DNA from: Hymenobacter sp. BT18
GTDB taxonomy: Bacteria > Bacteroidota > Bacteroidia > Cytophagales > Hymenobacteraceae
NCBI RefSeq assembly: GCF_012273015.1
Contig: NZ_CP050954.1
Location: 3,078,001 to 3,142,000 of the forward strand
Direction of reading: 5' to 3'
Length of the DNA: 64,000 bases
Shown: piece by piece, positions 23,727-31,660 of the stretch
How positions within the stretch are numbered: position 1 is the first letter of the stretch
How the letters are laid out: each line of letters starts with the position of its first letter
Program-made: the position numbers and the translations under genes
The notes under the pieces: model-generated
Database searches by the model: none
What the model saw: the letters and a program-made list of their open reading frames with translations, nothing else
Told to the model about the DNA's origin: nothing

Positions 23727-25463
23727 TTAGAACTCCTGCTTAAGCCACTGCCGAAAACTCTCCTGCTGCGCCGCAGTGGCCGTGGGCAGCTTGGCAACGG
23801 TGAGCTTTTGCCAGTACCGCTGATTGGGCTGGCCTTCTAGTACCACCGTCAGCAGCCGGTTCTGGCGGAACACGCTCACCTCGTAGCGCAGGTCGTCGTT
23901 AGCCGACAACAAGGACTGTAGGTTCATATCCACGCGGCGCCCGTTCACAGCCACTATTTCGTCATCCACCGTCAGGGTGGTAGTGGCCGGGGAGTCGGGC
24001 AGAATATCCGTTACCTCCGTCCGCTCGTTCTTTACCACCGTGCGGAAGCCAAAGTAGCTTTCGGAGGTGGAAGTGGTTTCTTCGATGCGCAGGGTGCAGC
24101 CCACCCAGCTCAAGGCTTTATCGAGGGGTTCTTCCAGCGGCGCGGTGCCGTACACAAACTTGTCGAAGTAAGCGCGCATGTCGCGGCCGGCAGTTTCCGT
24201 CACCAGACGCATGTAGTCTTCTTCAGTGTAGCCCACGCCTTTCTGCCCAAACTCTTCCCAGAGGCGGCGCATCACGTCGTCGAGGCTGCGCTGGTGGCCG
24301 GTAAGGTGGCGCAACGTTAAGTCGAGCAGCAGGGCTACCAACGCTCCTTTATGGTAAACGGACACCTTACGGTCGGGTACGCCGGGCTTGTAGCCATCCA
24401 GCCACAAATCCACGCTGGCATCGGCTAAGGAAAGGTTGAAGCGGCCGTAGTCGTCGTAGTGCCTGCGTAGCACCGTGTTCAGCTCCTGAAAATATTGCTC
24501 CACGGTCCGCACCCCGCTACGGGCCAGCAGATACTCCCCGTAGTAAGTCGTAACGCCCTCGGCTATGTAGCAGGTGCGGAAGTAGTTTTCGCGGGCGTAT
24601 TCGTAGGGCTGCATTTCGGCGGGCCGAATGCTCTTGATATTCCAGGTATGAAACAGCTCGTGGCAGCTCACGCCCAGAAATTCCTTGTACAGGCCTTCCG
24701 TCATGAGCAGTTCGGCTGGGCCCAGGGTAATTACGGTGGAGTTGCCGTGCTCTACACCGTGGTAGTGCTTGTAAGGCAGAATCTGGTTCAGGTAGTGATA
24801 ATCGGAAACCGGAAAGCCCCCAAACAACGCCATCTGCTCTTCGGTGAAGGCCGTGAAGTCGCGCAGGATTGTTTCCCAGTCGGGCGTGCACTCCCCCTGT
24901 ATCCATACCGTGAAGGGCAGGCCCTGTACCTGGTAGGTGCGCTGCTGTAGCGTGGGGCTGGCAATCAGCGGAGAGTCAGCTAGCTGGTCAAAAGAGGCTG
25001 CCTGCAGCGTGTTGGGGCCACTTTGGGGCAGGCCGCAGGCTATCTGCCAGCCTTCGGGCAAGTCCAGCAGCAGTTGGCAGGCTTCCACTTGGCGGCCCTC
25101 GATGTACATAAAGCACTGCACCCCGTTCAGGTACAGCTGCGTTTCATCCAGCCAGGAGCCGCCGGCGTCCATTTGGTGGGCATAGAAGTTGTAGCGCACC
25201 TGCAGGGTGCGGCCCGCCGCGTTCGGCACTTCCCACCGGTCTTTCGTGCGCTTGCGGTAGGGGAGGAGCGACTTCGTGTTGGCGTCGAGTACCTCTACCC
25301 GCTGAATTTTCTGGGCGAAGTTCTGCAGCTCGTAGCGCCCGGGGCGCCAGGCGGGCAATTGTAGCTCTACGGCCTCAGCAGTCGTAGCAGGCACTTCAAA
25401 GGTCATCTGAACCTGCACGTAGAAGGTCAGCGGGTTCTCAAATGAGACGTGGTAATGAATCAT
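23727..25463 (-). CDS. M61-family (glycyl aminopeptidase-like) metallopeptidase with PDZ domain
   Basis: 578 residues. The N-terminal ~170 residues are the M61 beta domain (VSFENPLTFYVQVQMTFEVPA). The zinc motif HELFH lies in SCHELFHTWNIKSIRP (about 265-269), with the third ligand Glu in YIAEGVTTYYGEYLL. A PDZ domain occupies about 470-560 (ILPDSPATTTLTVDDEIVAVNGRRV). No classic signal peptide is visible, so it may be cytoplasmic. The family removes N-terminal residues, with a preference for Gly or Ala in characterised members. Confidence 0.88.
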   Translation of the reverse strand: MIHYHVSFENPLTFYVQVQMTFEVPATTAEAVELQLPAWRPGRYELQNFAQKIQRVEVLDANTKSLLPYRKRTKDRWEVPNAAGRTLQVRYNFYAHQMDAGGSWLDETQLYLNGVQCFMYIEGRQVEACQLLLDLPEGWQIACGLPQSGPNTLQAASFDQLADSPLIASPTLQQRTYQVQGLPFTVWIQGECTPDWETILRDFTAFTEEQMALFGGFPVSDYHYLNQILPYKHYHGVEHGNSTVITLGPAELLMTEGLYKEFLGVSCHELFHTWNIKSIRPAEMQPYEYARENYFRTCYIAEGVTTYYGEYLLARSGVRTVEQYFQELNTVLRRHYDDYGRFNLSLADASVDLWLDGYKPGVPDRKVSVYHKGALVALLLDLTLRHLTGHQRSLDDVMRRLWEEFGQKGVGYTEEDYMRLVTETAGRDMRAYFDKFVYGTAPLEEPLDKALSWVGCTLRIEETTSTSESYFGFRTVVKNERTEVTDILPDSPATTTLTVDDEIVAVNGRRVDMNLQSLLSANDDLRYEVSVFRQNRLLTVVLEGQPNQRYWQKLTVAKLPTATAAQQESFRQWLKQEF

Positions 25464-25637
25464 GGCAGCGCCGTGGGGGCGGGGGCAGAAAGTCCTGAGT
25501 AAAGGTACAGCTATCCGGTCGAAAAGCGGGGCCTAATGGGCGGTTTCCGCGGGAATGTTTCCCTCAAAAAGGCAGCGCTTTTAGCCCGGGTATTTCCTGG
25601 TAGAAACGGTAGTGCTGGGAAAAAGGTGAACTAGGCA

Positions 25638-25668
25638 TTGTCTTTTCCAAACCAACCTGTTACCTTTG
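25638..25668 (+). promoter_or_regulatory. Promoter of rpmH-rnpA (TTG-N20-TACCTTTG)
   Basis: TTG at 25638-25640 and TACCTTTG at 25661-25668 are 20 bases apart, matching the Bacteroidota consensus. The rpmH ATG is 35 bases further on. Confidence 0.75.
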
Positions 25669-25703
25669 CCGGCCTTACCTGCCATTGAGTCACTACATAT
25701 ACC

Positions 25704-25862
25704 ATGAAACGTACTTTTCAGCCTTCGCAGCGCAAGCGCCGCAATAAGCACGGTTTCCGCTCGCGCATGGAAACCGCCAACGGCCGCCGCGTGCTGGCCT
25801 CCCGTCGTGCCAAAGGCCGCAAGCGCCTGACCGTATCCGACGAAGGTCGTCATAAGCGCTAA
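25704..25862 (+). CDS. rpmH: 50S ribosomal protein L34
   Basis: 52 residues, a very basic protein beginning [20 protein letters not shown] and continuing [20 protein letters not shown], the unmistakable L34 signature. It is a structural protein of the large ribosomal subunit. The gene is followed 34 bases later by rnpA, the usual pairing in bacteria. The start ATG at 25704 is the only one and fits the family N-terminus. Confidence 0.97.
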   Translation: MKRTFQPSQRKRRNKHGFRSRMETANGRRVLASRRAKGRKRLTVSDEGRHKR

Positions 25863-25896
25863 GCTTCTACCGGCTGCGGCCGGTTCGCCCCCGCTC

Positions 25897-26334
25897 ATGA
25901 GCACTCCTGCGCCGGGCGCGCGCTCCTATTCGTTTCCGAAGGAAGAACACTTGTGTCGTAAGAAGCTCATTGAAGAGCTTTTCGGCCGGGGTTCTTCTTT
26001 TGGTTTATACCCCTTGCGGCTGGTCTGGCTGCCGGCGCTGGCCCCTACGCAAGCTCCCCCGCAAGTCCTAGTTAGTGTCTCCAAGCGCACGTTTAAGCGG
26101 GCTGTAGACCGGAATTATCTAAAAAGGCTACTGCGCGAAGCATACCGCCTGAATAAATATCGGCTTGTAGAAGCCCCCAATGGCCATTCTGTGGGCGTAT
26201 TGGCACTTATTTACAGCGGCAAGGAAAAAAAGCCTTTCGCGCTGGTCGAAAAAAAATTAATTTCAGGGCTAGAGCGTTTGCTGCAGGAAGCCGTACCTGC
26301 GCCTGCAACACCCCTTTCTTCGCCGCGTCCTTAA
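25897..26334 (+). CDS. rnpA: Ribonuclease P protein component
   Basis: 145 residues. It is the protein subunit of RNase P, which removes the 5' leader from tRNA precursors. The family start YSFPKEEHLCRKKLIEELFGRGSSFGLYPLRLVW and the conserved RNA-binding helix AVDRNYLKRLLREAYRL (about 69-85) are present. The N-terminal ~8 residues (MSTPAPGAR) and the C-terminal APATPLSS tail are extensions. The genes usually found downstream (yidD, yidC) are absent here. Confidence 0.93.
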   Translation: MSTPAPGARSYSFPKEEHLCRKKLIEELFGRGSSFGLYPLRLVWLPALAPTQAPPQVLVSVSKRTFKRAVDRNYLKRLLREAYRLNKYRLVEAPNGHSVGVLALIYSGKEKKPFALVEKKLISGLERLLQEAVPAPATPLSSPRP

Positions 26335-26415
26335 CTGGCTGCAGATCCGAAGAGCGTTGCGGCTGTGTCCGGCCTGCGTTTGAGTGAAGGGTTCTTATCT
26401 GCTTCCCGCCCGTGT

Positions 26416-28110
26416 ATGCGTAAAAAATCTATTGCCGCCGGCCTGCTCCTGGGAGGAGCCACGCTGCTTGTCTCATTCAAGTCGGTTTCCGACAATGAGC
26501 GGTACTTCGAAATTGCTAAGAACCTGGACATCTTCGCCACCTTGTTTAAGGAGGTGAACACCTATTACGTGGATGAGGTGATGCCCGCCAAGCTGGTGAA
26601 AACCGGCATCGACGCCATGCTCAAGAGCCTCGACCCGTACACCAACTACATTCCCGAGGACGATATCGAGGATTTCCGCACCCTTACCACCGGGCAGTAC
26701 GGCGGTATTGGGGCCGTGGTGGTGAAGCGTAGTGGCAAAACCATTGTGCAGGCGGCCTACGAAGGTTACCCCGCTCAAAAAGCAGGTTTGCTGCCTGGCG
26801 ACGAAATCCTGAACATCAACGGCATTGCGCTGGAGAAGAAAACCAACTCCGACATTAGCAAGCTGCTGAAGGGGCAGGCCAACTCCCTTGTGAAGCTGAT
26901 GGTGACGCGCTACGGCCAGGATGCGCCAGTGGAAATCAACATCACCCGTGACAAGATTCAGGTAGACAACGTGCCGTACTACGGCATGCTCACCAACGAT
27001 ATTGGCTACTTCCAGCTGGGCGGCTTCACAGTCGATGCCGGCAAGGAAGTGCGCCTGGCCGTGGCCAAGCTCAAGGAAATGGGCGCCAAGAAGATTGTGT
27101 TCGACATTCGGGACAACCCCGGCGGCTTGCTCAACGAGGCGGTAAACATTTCCAACCTGTTCGTGGAAAAGGGCCTTGACATTGTGAGCACCAAGGGCAA
27201 GGTGACGGAGTGGAACAAAACCTACAAAGCCCTGGACACGCCTCTGGATACCCAGATGCCCATGGCCATTATTACCAGCGGCCGCTCGGCCTCGGCCGCT
27301 GAAATTGTGTCGGGGGTGTTGCAGGACTACGACCGGGCCGTGCTGGTAGGGGAGCGGACGTTTGGGAAGGGCCTTGTACAGGCCACCCGGCCGCTGAGCT
27401 ATAACTCCCAGCTGAAGGTAACCACCGCCAAATACTACATCCCGAGCGGGCGCTGCATTCAGGAAATCGACTACTCACACCGCGCCGATGATGGCACCCT
27501 GGGCAAAGTACCCGACTCCCTGCGCACGGCCTTCAAAACGCAGGCCGGCCGCACCGTGTTCGACGGCGGCGGCGTGGCTCCCGACGTGGAAGTGCAGGAG
27601 CGCGAAGTAGCCGAAATTACCCGCCTGCTGCTCCAGAAAAACTACTTATTCGACTACGCCACGCGCTACCGGGCCGAGCACGCCACCATTCCGCCGGCCC
27701 GCGACTTCAAGCTGTCCGATGTGGAGTACCAGAAGTTTGTGCAGTTTCTGCAGAACAAGGATGTGAGCTATTCCACCGAGGTGGAGAAAAGCCTTTCCGA
27801 CTTAATTAAAAAGTCCAAGGACGAGAAGCACTACGAGGACGTGAAAACCGAGCTGGAAGCTATTCGCCGCAAGGTTTCCACCAACAAGAGCAACGACCTG
27901 ACCCGCTTTAAGCCCGAAATCAAGGAGTTGCTGGAGCAGGAAATCGTGTCGCGCTACTACTTCCAGAAAGGCCAGATCGAAGCCTCCTTCGACGATGACC
28001 CCAATGTGCTGGCCGCCGTGCAGGTCCTCAACGACCCCAACCGCTACGCTGCCCTGCTGCGCCCCAACGGCCGCGCCGCCAGCGCCAGTAAAAGCGCCGG
28101 CACCAAGTAG
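26416..28110 (+). CDS. S41-family C-terminal processing protease
   Basis: 564 residues from ATG 26416 (MRKKSIAAGLLLGGATLLVSF), with an N-terminal membrane anchor or signal. A PDZ domain follows (GIGAVVVKRSGKTIVQAAYEGYPAQKAGLLPGDEILNING). Then comes the catalytic tail-protease domain with DIRDNPGGLLNEAV, GRSASAAEIVSG (Ser region about residue 292) and GERTFGKGLVQ (Lys about 318), the Ser/Lys pair of CtpA/Prc enzymes. A C-terminal coiled region of about 150 residues is an extra seen in Bacteroidota homologues. It cleaves periplasmic proteins from their C-terminus. Confidence 0.92.
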   Translation: MRKKSIAAGLLLGGATLLVSFKSVSDNERYFEIAKNLDIFATLFKEVNTYYVDEVMPAKLVKTGIDAMLKSLDPYTNYIPEDDIEDFRTLTTGQYGGIGAVVVKRSGKTIVQAAYEGYPAQKAGLLPGDEILNINGIALEKKTNSDISKLLKGQANSLVKLMVTRYGQDAPVEINITRDKIQVDNVPYYGMLTNDIGYFQLGGFTVDAGKEVRLAVAKLKEMGAKKIVFDIRDNPGGLLNEAVNISNLFVEKGLDIVSTKGKVTEWNKTYKALDTPLDTQMPMAIITSGRSASAAEIVSGVLQDYDRAVLVGERTFGKGLVQATRPLSYNSQLKVTTAKYYIPSGRCIQEIDYSHRADDGTLGKVPDSLRTAFKTQAGRTVFDGGGVAPDVEVQEREVAEITRLLLQKNYLFDYATRYRAEHATIPPARDFKLSDVEYQKFVQFLQNKDVSYSTEVEKSLSDLIKKSKDEKHYEDVKTELEAIRRKVSTNKSNDLTRFKPEIKELLEQEIVSRYYFQKGQIEASFDDDPNVLAAVQVLNDPNRYAALLRPNGRAASASKSAGTK

Positions 28111-28122
28111 GCACTAATAAAC

Positions 28123-28154
28123 AAAGAGCAGGCCCTGGAAAGCCTGCTCTTTTT
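28123..28154 (+). terminator. Terminator after S41 protease gene
   Basis: AAAGAGCAGGC (28123-28133) pairs with GCCTGCTCTTT (28142-28152), followed by further T. It lies 12 bases after the stop codon. Confidence 0.8.
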
Positions 28155-28168
28155 AATTCTATCAGTCT

Positions 28169-28513
28169 ATGTGGAAGAACCTGCTGTATTACGCTTCCTT
28201 TAGTGTCATCTATGTGTCGTTATCTGTGTATAGCGCAATAGAGCTATTTGCGTTTGAGCTATTTGGCCCACTGAAGGAGAACTACAGCCTCTGGGAACTA
28301 CTGGCGTTGCCCTCAGGCTACTGGAAAACCAAGCTAGCATATGTCATCTATTCGTTTCTGGATTTTCCTTTCGGAATTCCCTTGCGGTATATAAAAACCG
28401 ATACGGTACTCCCATTAGTAGCCATTGTTCTTAACTCGCTCTTCATGGCTTGGCTGCTGCAAAGAGTGTTCAGAAGATTGAAAAGGCAGCGCGTGAATAT
28501 TGTTCAGGCATAA
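28169..28513 (+). CDS. Small two-helix membrane protein, unknown function
   Basis: 114 residues. The N-terminal hydrophobic stretch LLYYASFSVIYVSLSVYSAIELFAFELF and the C-terminal stretch VLPLVAIVLNSLFMAWLLQRVF are membrane spans. The central loop is LKENYSLWELLALPSGYWKTKLAYVIYSFLDFPFGIPLRY, with a basic end RRLKRQRVN. No known family was recognised. It starts directly after the S41 protease terminator. Confidence 0.55.
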   Translation: MWKNLLYYASFSVIYVSLSVYSAIELFAFELFGPLKENYSLWELLALPSGYWKTKLAYVIYSFLDFPFGIPLRYIKTDTVLPLVAIVLNSLFMAWLLQRVFRRLKRQRVNIVQA

Positions 28514-28532
28514 TTGAGGCGCTTATTGGAGT

Positions 28533-28540
28533 TACCTTTG
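28533..28540 (+). promoter_or_regulatory. -7 box (TACCTTTG) with leaderless GTG start
   Basis: TACCTTTG ends five bases before the GTG at 28546, the likely start of the DUF433-like gene. A -33 TTG at 19-21 bases is not evident. Confidence 0.5.
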
Positions 28541-28545
28541 CTACC

Positions 28546-28722
28546 GTGCAAAATCTTCGTCAGCGCCTCACTATTAACTCGCGCCAATGCGGCGGGCGTC
28601 CCTACATTCGGGTATTGGATATACTGAGTGCCGACCTGTTGAGTGAGCCGGTGCTGGCCAAACTGCCCGATCTGGAGCCACTCGATATTCAGGCCGCTTT
28701 GCAGTACGCGGCGAACCGTTAG
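28546..28722 (+). CDS. DUF433-like protein, shortened (possible orphan antitoxin)
   Basis: 58 residues from GTG 28546, just after a -7 box; the frame is open upstream to 28450 but only inside the preceding gene. The sequence LTINSRQCGGRPYIR matches the family signature (T-I-N-P-x-x-x-G-G-x-P-x-I-R). The end LAKLPDLEPLDIQAALQYAANR matches the typical PxLxxxDIxAALxYA motif. The middle part that usually joins them is shorter than in normal family members of about 75 residues. Such proteins are often antitoxins paired with a PIN-like toxin, but no toxin gene is adjacent (tsaB follows). Confidence 0.6.
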   Translation: MQNLRQRLTINSRQCGGRPYIRVLDILSADLLSEPVLAKLPDLEPLDIQAALQYAANR

Positions 28723-28734
28723 TTGAAATCAAAG

Positions 28735-29442
28735 ATGCCTGAACCCTCCCTCATCCTCTCGCTCGAAACCTCCTCGCCCGTCTGTTCCGTGGCCTTGCAC
28801 CGCGTGACCGATGGCTCCCTGGTGGGCCAGACGGAGCTGCGGCTGGAGAAGTCGCACTCCTCGCACCTGAGCGTACTGGTAAGCCAGCTGCTGGAAAACA
28901 CGGGACACACCCTGCAAGACCTAGCGGCTGTAGCCTTGAGCGACGGACCGGGCTCCTACACCGGGCTGCGCATTGGGGCCGCTGCCGCCAAAGGCTTCTG
29001 CTACGCCTTGGATGTACCTCTGCTGGCCGTCGGGACGCTGCAAAGCCTGGCCCACCAGGTAGCTCAGCGTACCGCCCACCCCGAAAACTACCTGTATTGC
29101 CCCATGCTCGATGCCCGGCGCATGGAAGTGTATGCGGCCCTTTACCGGCACGATGGCACCGAAGAACTGGCGCCCACACCCTTGGTCCTCGATGCCGATA
29201 CCCTGGGCGAACAACTAGCCCACCATTCGTTGTTATGCTTTGGTAACGGCGCGGCCAAGTTCCGGCCGCTCGTGGCCGGGCATCCGCACGTAGCGTTCTT
29301 AGCGGGTATCGAACCATCTGCCATAGCCGTAGGCGAGCTGGCCCTTGGCGCCTACCAGCGGCAGGAGTTTCGCAGCGTGGCTTACTACGAGCCGTTTTAC
29401 TTAAAAGAAGTGTACACTACTACGCCGAAGAACAGAACTTAG
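28735..29442 (+). CDS. tsaB: tRNA threonylcarbamoyladenosine (t6A) synthesis protein TsaB
   Basis: 235 residues from ATG 28735 (MPEPSLILSLETSSPVCSVALH). It has the ASKHA-fold start LSLETSS, the segment SDGPGSYTGLRIGAAAAKGFCYALDVPLLAVGTL typical of TsaB/YeaZ, and the DARRMEVYAALYR region. TsaB stabilises TsaD in the enzyme complex that puts t6A on ANN-decoding tRNAs; it has no catalytic role itself. The other complex members (tsaC, tsaD, tsaE) are not in this window. Confidence 0.9.
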   Translation: MPEPSLILSLETSSPVCSVALHRVTDGSLVGQTELRLEKSHSSHLSVLVSQLLENTGHTLQDLAAVALSDGPGSYTGLRIGAAAAKGFCYALDVPLLAVGTLQSLAHQVAQRTAHPENYLYCPMLDARRMEVYAALYRHDGTEELAPTPLVLDADTLGEQLAHHSLLCFGNGAAKFRPLVAGHPHVAFLAGIEPSAIAVGELALGAYQRQEFRSVAYYEPFYLKEVYTTTPKNRT

Positions 29443-29528
29443 AAGCCAGAATTAAGAGCCTAGAAGCCGCTCCATAAGCTGTCTGCTAGGTTTTTGACTT
29501 TGCGTATCAAGCTCTCAATGATCATATC

Positions 29529-30041
29529 ATGGAAGACATTCTCATCAACCGGGTAGCGCAAAGCGCCCTCACCATGCTCAACCTCGAAGAGTTTATTCAT
29601 CCGGGCGAGCGGGTGGTGTATGATATCAAGGACAACCTGTTTCATGGGCTGATGCTGCGCGAGAAAGACTTTCGCGAGTTCATTAAAACCCACGACTGGA
29701 CCCAATACGCGGGCCAGAACGTGGCCATCATCTGCTCGGTCGACGCCATTGTGCCTACCTGGGCCTACATGCTACTGGCCTCTAAGCTGCAGCCGCACGC
29801 CCACCGCTACGTATTTGGCAACCTAGAGGCCCTAGAGCAGGAACTGTTTCACGAGGCCATTGCTGGCCTCGATGCCGAGCAATATCGTGACGCCAAAATG
29901 GTCATCAAGGGCTGCGGCGAGAAGCCCGTGCCCACCTACGCTTATGTAGCCATCATGCAGAAGCTGCTGCCCGTGGCGGCCAGCATTATGTACGGGGAGC
30001 CATGCAGCACCGTGCCGCTCTACAAGCGCCCCAAAGCCTGA
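29529..30041 (+). CDS. DUF2480-family protein
   Basis: 170 residues, cytoplasmic by appearance. The sequence IHPGERVVYDIKDNLFHGLMLREKDFREFIKTHDWTQYAGQNVAIICS and the C-terminal MVIKGCGEKPVPTYAYVAIMQKLLPVAASIMYGEPCSTVPLYKR correspond to the DUF2480 family, which is restricted mainly to Bacteroidota. The Cys-containing VIKGCG and EPC segments are conserved features. No function is established. Confidence 0.75.
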   Translation: MEDILINRVAQSALTMLNLEEFIHPGERVVYDIKDNLFHGLMLREKDFREFIKTHDWTQYAGQNVAIICSVDAIVPTWAYMLLASKLQPHAHRYVFGNLEALEQELFHEAIAGLDAEQYRDAKMVIKGCGEKPVPTYAYVAIMQKLLPVAASIMYGEPCSTVPLYKRPKA

Positions 30042-30063
30042 GCAGCCCAGCTCTTGCGCACTG

Positions 30064-30098
30064 AAAAAGCCCTTCTGATGCATCGGAAGGGCTTTTTT
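30064..30098 (+). terminator. Terminator after DUF2480 gene
   Basis: AAAAAGCCCTTC (30064-30075) pairs with GAAGGGCTTTTT (30086-30097), ending in six T, 22 bases after the stop codon. Confidence 0.85.
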
Positions 30099-30123
30099 GG
30101 GCTGCTGCGGAGGCTTACATGCC

Positions 30124-30270
30124 CATAGAAGCGGCGCAAACCCTCGTCGAAGTGGCGTAAGCCTCCGTAGAAACGGCGTAAGCAAGCTTCGAAAGGGCGT
30201 AAAGACCCGTAGAGGTGGCGTAAAGGCTTGTCGAAGTGGCGTAGACGCTCGTAGCAACGGCGTGGAGCCG
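30124..30270. repeat. Seven-unit 21-bp degenerate tandem repeat
   Basis: Seven adjacent units of exactly 21 bp share the pattern CGT(A/C)GAAxxGGCGTAAxxxxx. The fourth base alternates A, C, A, C, A, C, A across the units. Because 21 is a multiple of three, several frames stay open and read as 7-residue repeats, but there is no start or coding context that supports a protein. It lies between the terminator of the DUF2480 gene and the APC permease gene. Confidence 0.75.
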
Positions 30271-30328
30271 GCTCGCCGCGCCAAATGCCGGGTACGGTTG
30301 CATCTTTGGGGCGCACATCGACCTCCTT

Positions 30329-31657
30329 ATGCCTGAATCTGCTGCTACTCCTTATCAACTTAGTTTGCTCACGGGCGTGGCCATTGTGGTGGCCAGCATG
30401 GTAGGCACGGGCGTATTTACCAGCCTGGGGTTTCAGGTGCTGGGTATCCAGAGCGGGTTTGCCTTGCTGATGCTGTGGGCCGTGGGTGGTCTGATTGCCC
30501 TGTGCGGGGCCCTGAGCTACGGCGAGCTGGCGGCGGCCATGCCCCGCTCGGGCGGCGAGTATCATTACCTGTCGCAGATTTACCACCCGGCGCTGGGCTT
30601 TCTATCGGGGTGGGTGTCGGCCACGGTGGGCTTTGCGGCCCCCACGGCGCTGGCCGCCATGGCCCTGGGGCGCTATGCCCAGAGCGTGTGGCCGGCAGTT
30701 TCGGCGCAGTGGCTGTCGGTGGGGGTGGTGCTGGCCCTCACCGTGGTGCATGCTACCAACAAGCGGGCCGGCAGCCGCCTGCAGGTCATCATCACCACGG
30801 TGAAAGTGCTGGTGCTGGTGCTGTTTATCGGAGTAGGGCTGGCAGCGGCTACCCCCACTAGCCTGGCCTTTGCGCCCCAGGCCGCCGATTGGCGGGAATT
30901 GCTGAATCCGGCTTTTGCTGTGTCGTTGGTGTATGTATCCTACGCTTACTCGGGCTGGAACGCCGCGGCCTACCTCACGGGCGAAATGGCCAACCCCCAG
31001 CGCAACCTGCCCCGCATTCTGCTGCTGGGCACGGCGCTGGTGCTGCTGCTTTATGTAGGGCTGAACTTCGTGTTTCTGTACTCGACGCCCATTCCCAAGC
31101 TGGCGGGACAAGTGGAAGTGGGCTTTGTGGCCGCCACCGAAATATTTGGGACGGCAGCGGGGCGGCTGATGGGCGGCGTCATTGCAGTGCTACTGGTATC
31201 TACGGTTAGCTCCATGATTTTTGCCGGGCCGCGCATTGTGCAGGTGATGGGGGAGGACCTACCCCCACTTCGGGGCTTGGGCAAGGTGAGTGCGGCCGGC
31301 ATTCCGGTGCGGGCCACGCTGCTGCAAACGGCTCTTACGCTGGTGTTCCTGCTGACGGCCACCTTCGAGCAGGTTCTCCTCTACGCGGGGTTCGTGCTCA
31401 GCCTGTTCACCTTTCTCACGGTGCTGGGCCTGTTTGTGCTGCGCTGGCGCCGGCCCGAGCTGCCGCGCCCCTACCGGGCCTGGGGCTACCCGCTTACGCC
31501 GCTCATCTTCTTAGCGCTCAATGGCTGGACGCTCTGGTTTATCGTTCAGGACAAGCCCCGCGAGACCAGCTATGGGGTATTTACTCTGTTCGTGGGCTTG
31601 CTGGTATACTTTGTAGGGCGGCGTATATCCCGCCGTAGCCAAGTTTTGTTGCCCTGA
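30329..31657 (+). CDS. APC-superfamily amino acid permease
   Basis: 442 residues with about 12 membrane spans. The first helix VVASMVGTGVFTSLGFQVLG carries the unwound substrate site (GTGVF) typical of APC transporters. Then come MPRSGGEYHYLSQIYHP (the consensus G-G-x-Y stretch), VYVSYAYSGWNAAAYLTGEM and RPYRAWGYPLTP near the end. It probably moves amino acids by proton or ion coupling across the inner membrane; specificity is unknown. It is followed 3 bases later by the potassium channel gene, so they form an operon. Confidence 0.88.
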   Translation: MPESAATPYQLSLLTGVAIVVASMVGTGVFTSLGFQVLGIQSGFALLMLWAVGGLIALCGALSYGELAAAMPRSGGEYHYLSQIYHPALGFLSGWVSATVGFAAPTALAAMALGRYAQSVWPAVSAQWLSVGVVLALTVVHATNKRAGSRLQVIITTVKVLVLVLFIGVGLAAATPTSLAFAPQAADWRELLNPAFAVSLVYVSYAYSGWNAAAYLTGEMANPQRNLPRILLLGTALVLLLYVGLNFVFLYSTPIPKLAGQVEVGFVAATEIFGTAAGRLMGGVIAVLLVSTVSSMIFAGPRIVQVMGEDLPPLRGLGKVSAAGIPVRATLLQTALTLVFLLTATFEQVLLYAGFVLSLFTFLTVLGLFVLRWRRPELPRPYRAWGYPLTPLIFLALNGWTLWFIVQDKPRETSYGVFTLFVGLLVYFVGRRISRRSQVLLP

Positions 31658-31660
31658 ATC

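Larger units (their letters stand above)
30042..30328. other. Intergenic region with terminator and tandem repeat
   Basis: The 287 bases hold the DUF2480 terminator, the 21-bp repeat array and, just before the permease start, a CATCTTTG element (30301-30308) resembling the -7 box. An 11-bp inverted pair (CGGAGGCTTAC at 30108-30118 with GTAAGCCTCCG at 30157-30167) links the array edge to its interior. Confidence 0.55.

Noticed and set aside
30124..30270. CRISPR array
   Set aside because: The units are contiguous 21-bp degenerate repeats without unique spacers, and there are no cas genes nearby.
30097..30336. Possible protein from the 21-bp repeat array
   Set aside because: Open frames exist on both strands only because the unit length is a multiple of three. 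There is no convincing start, and the frames run into the permease promoter.
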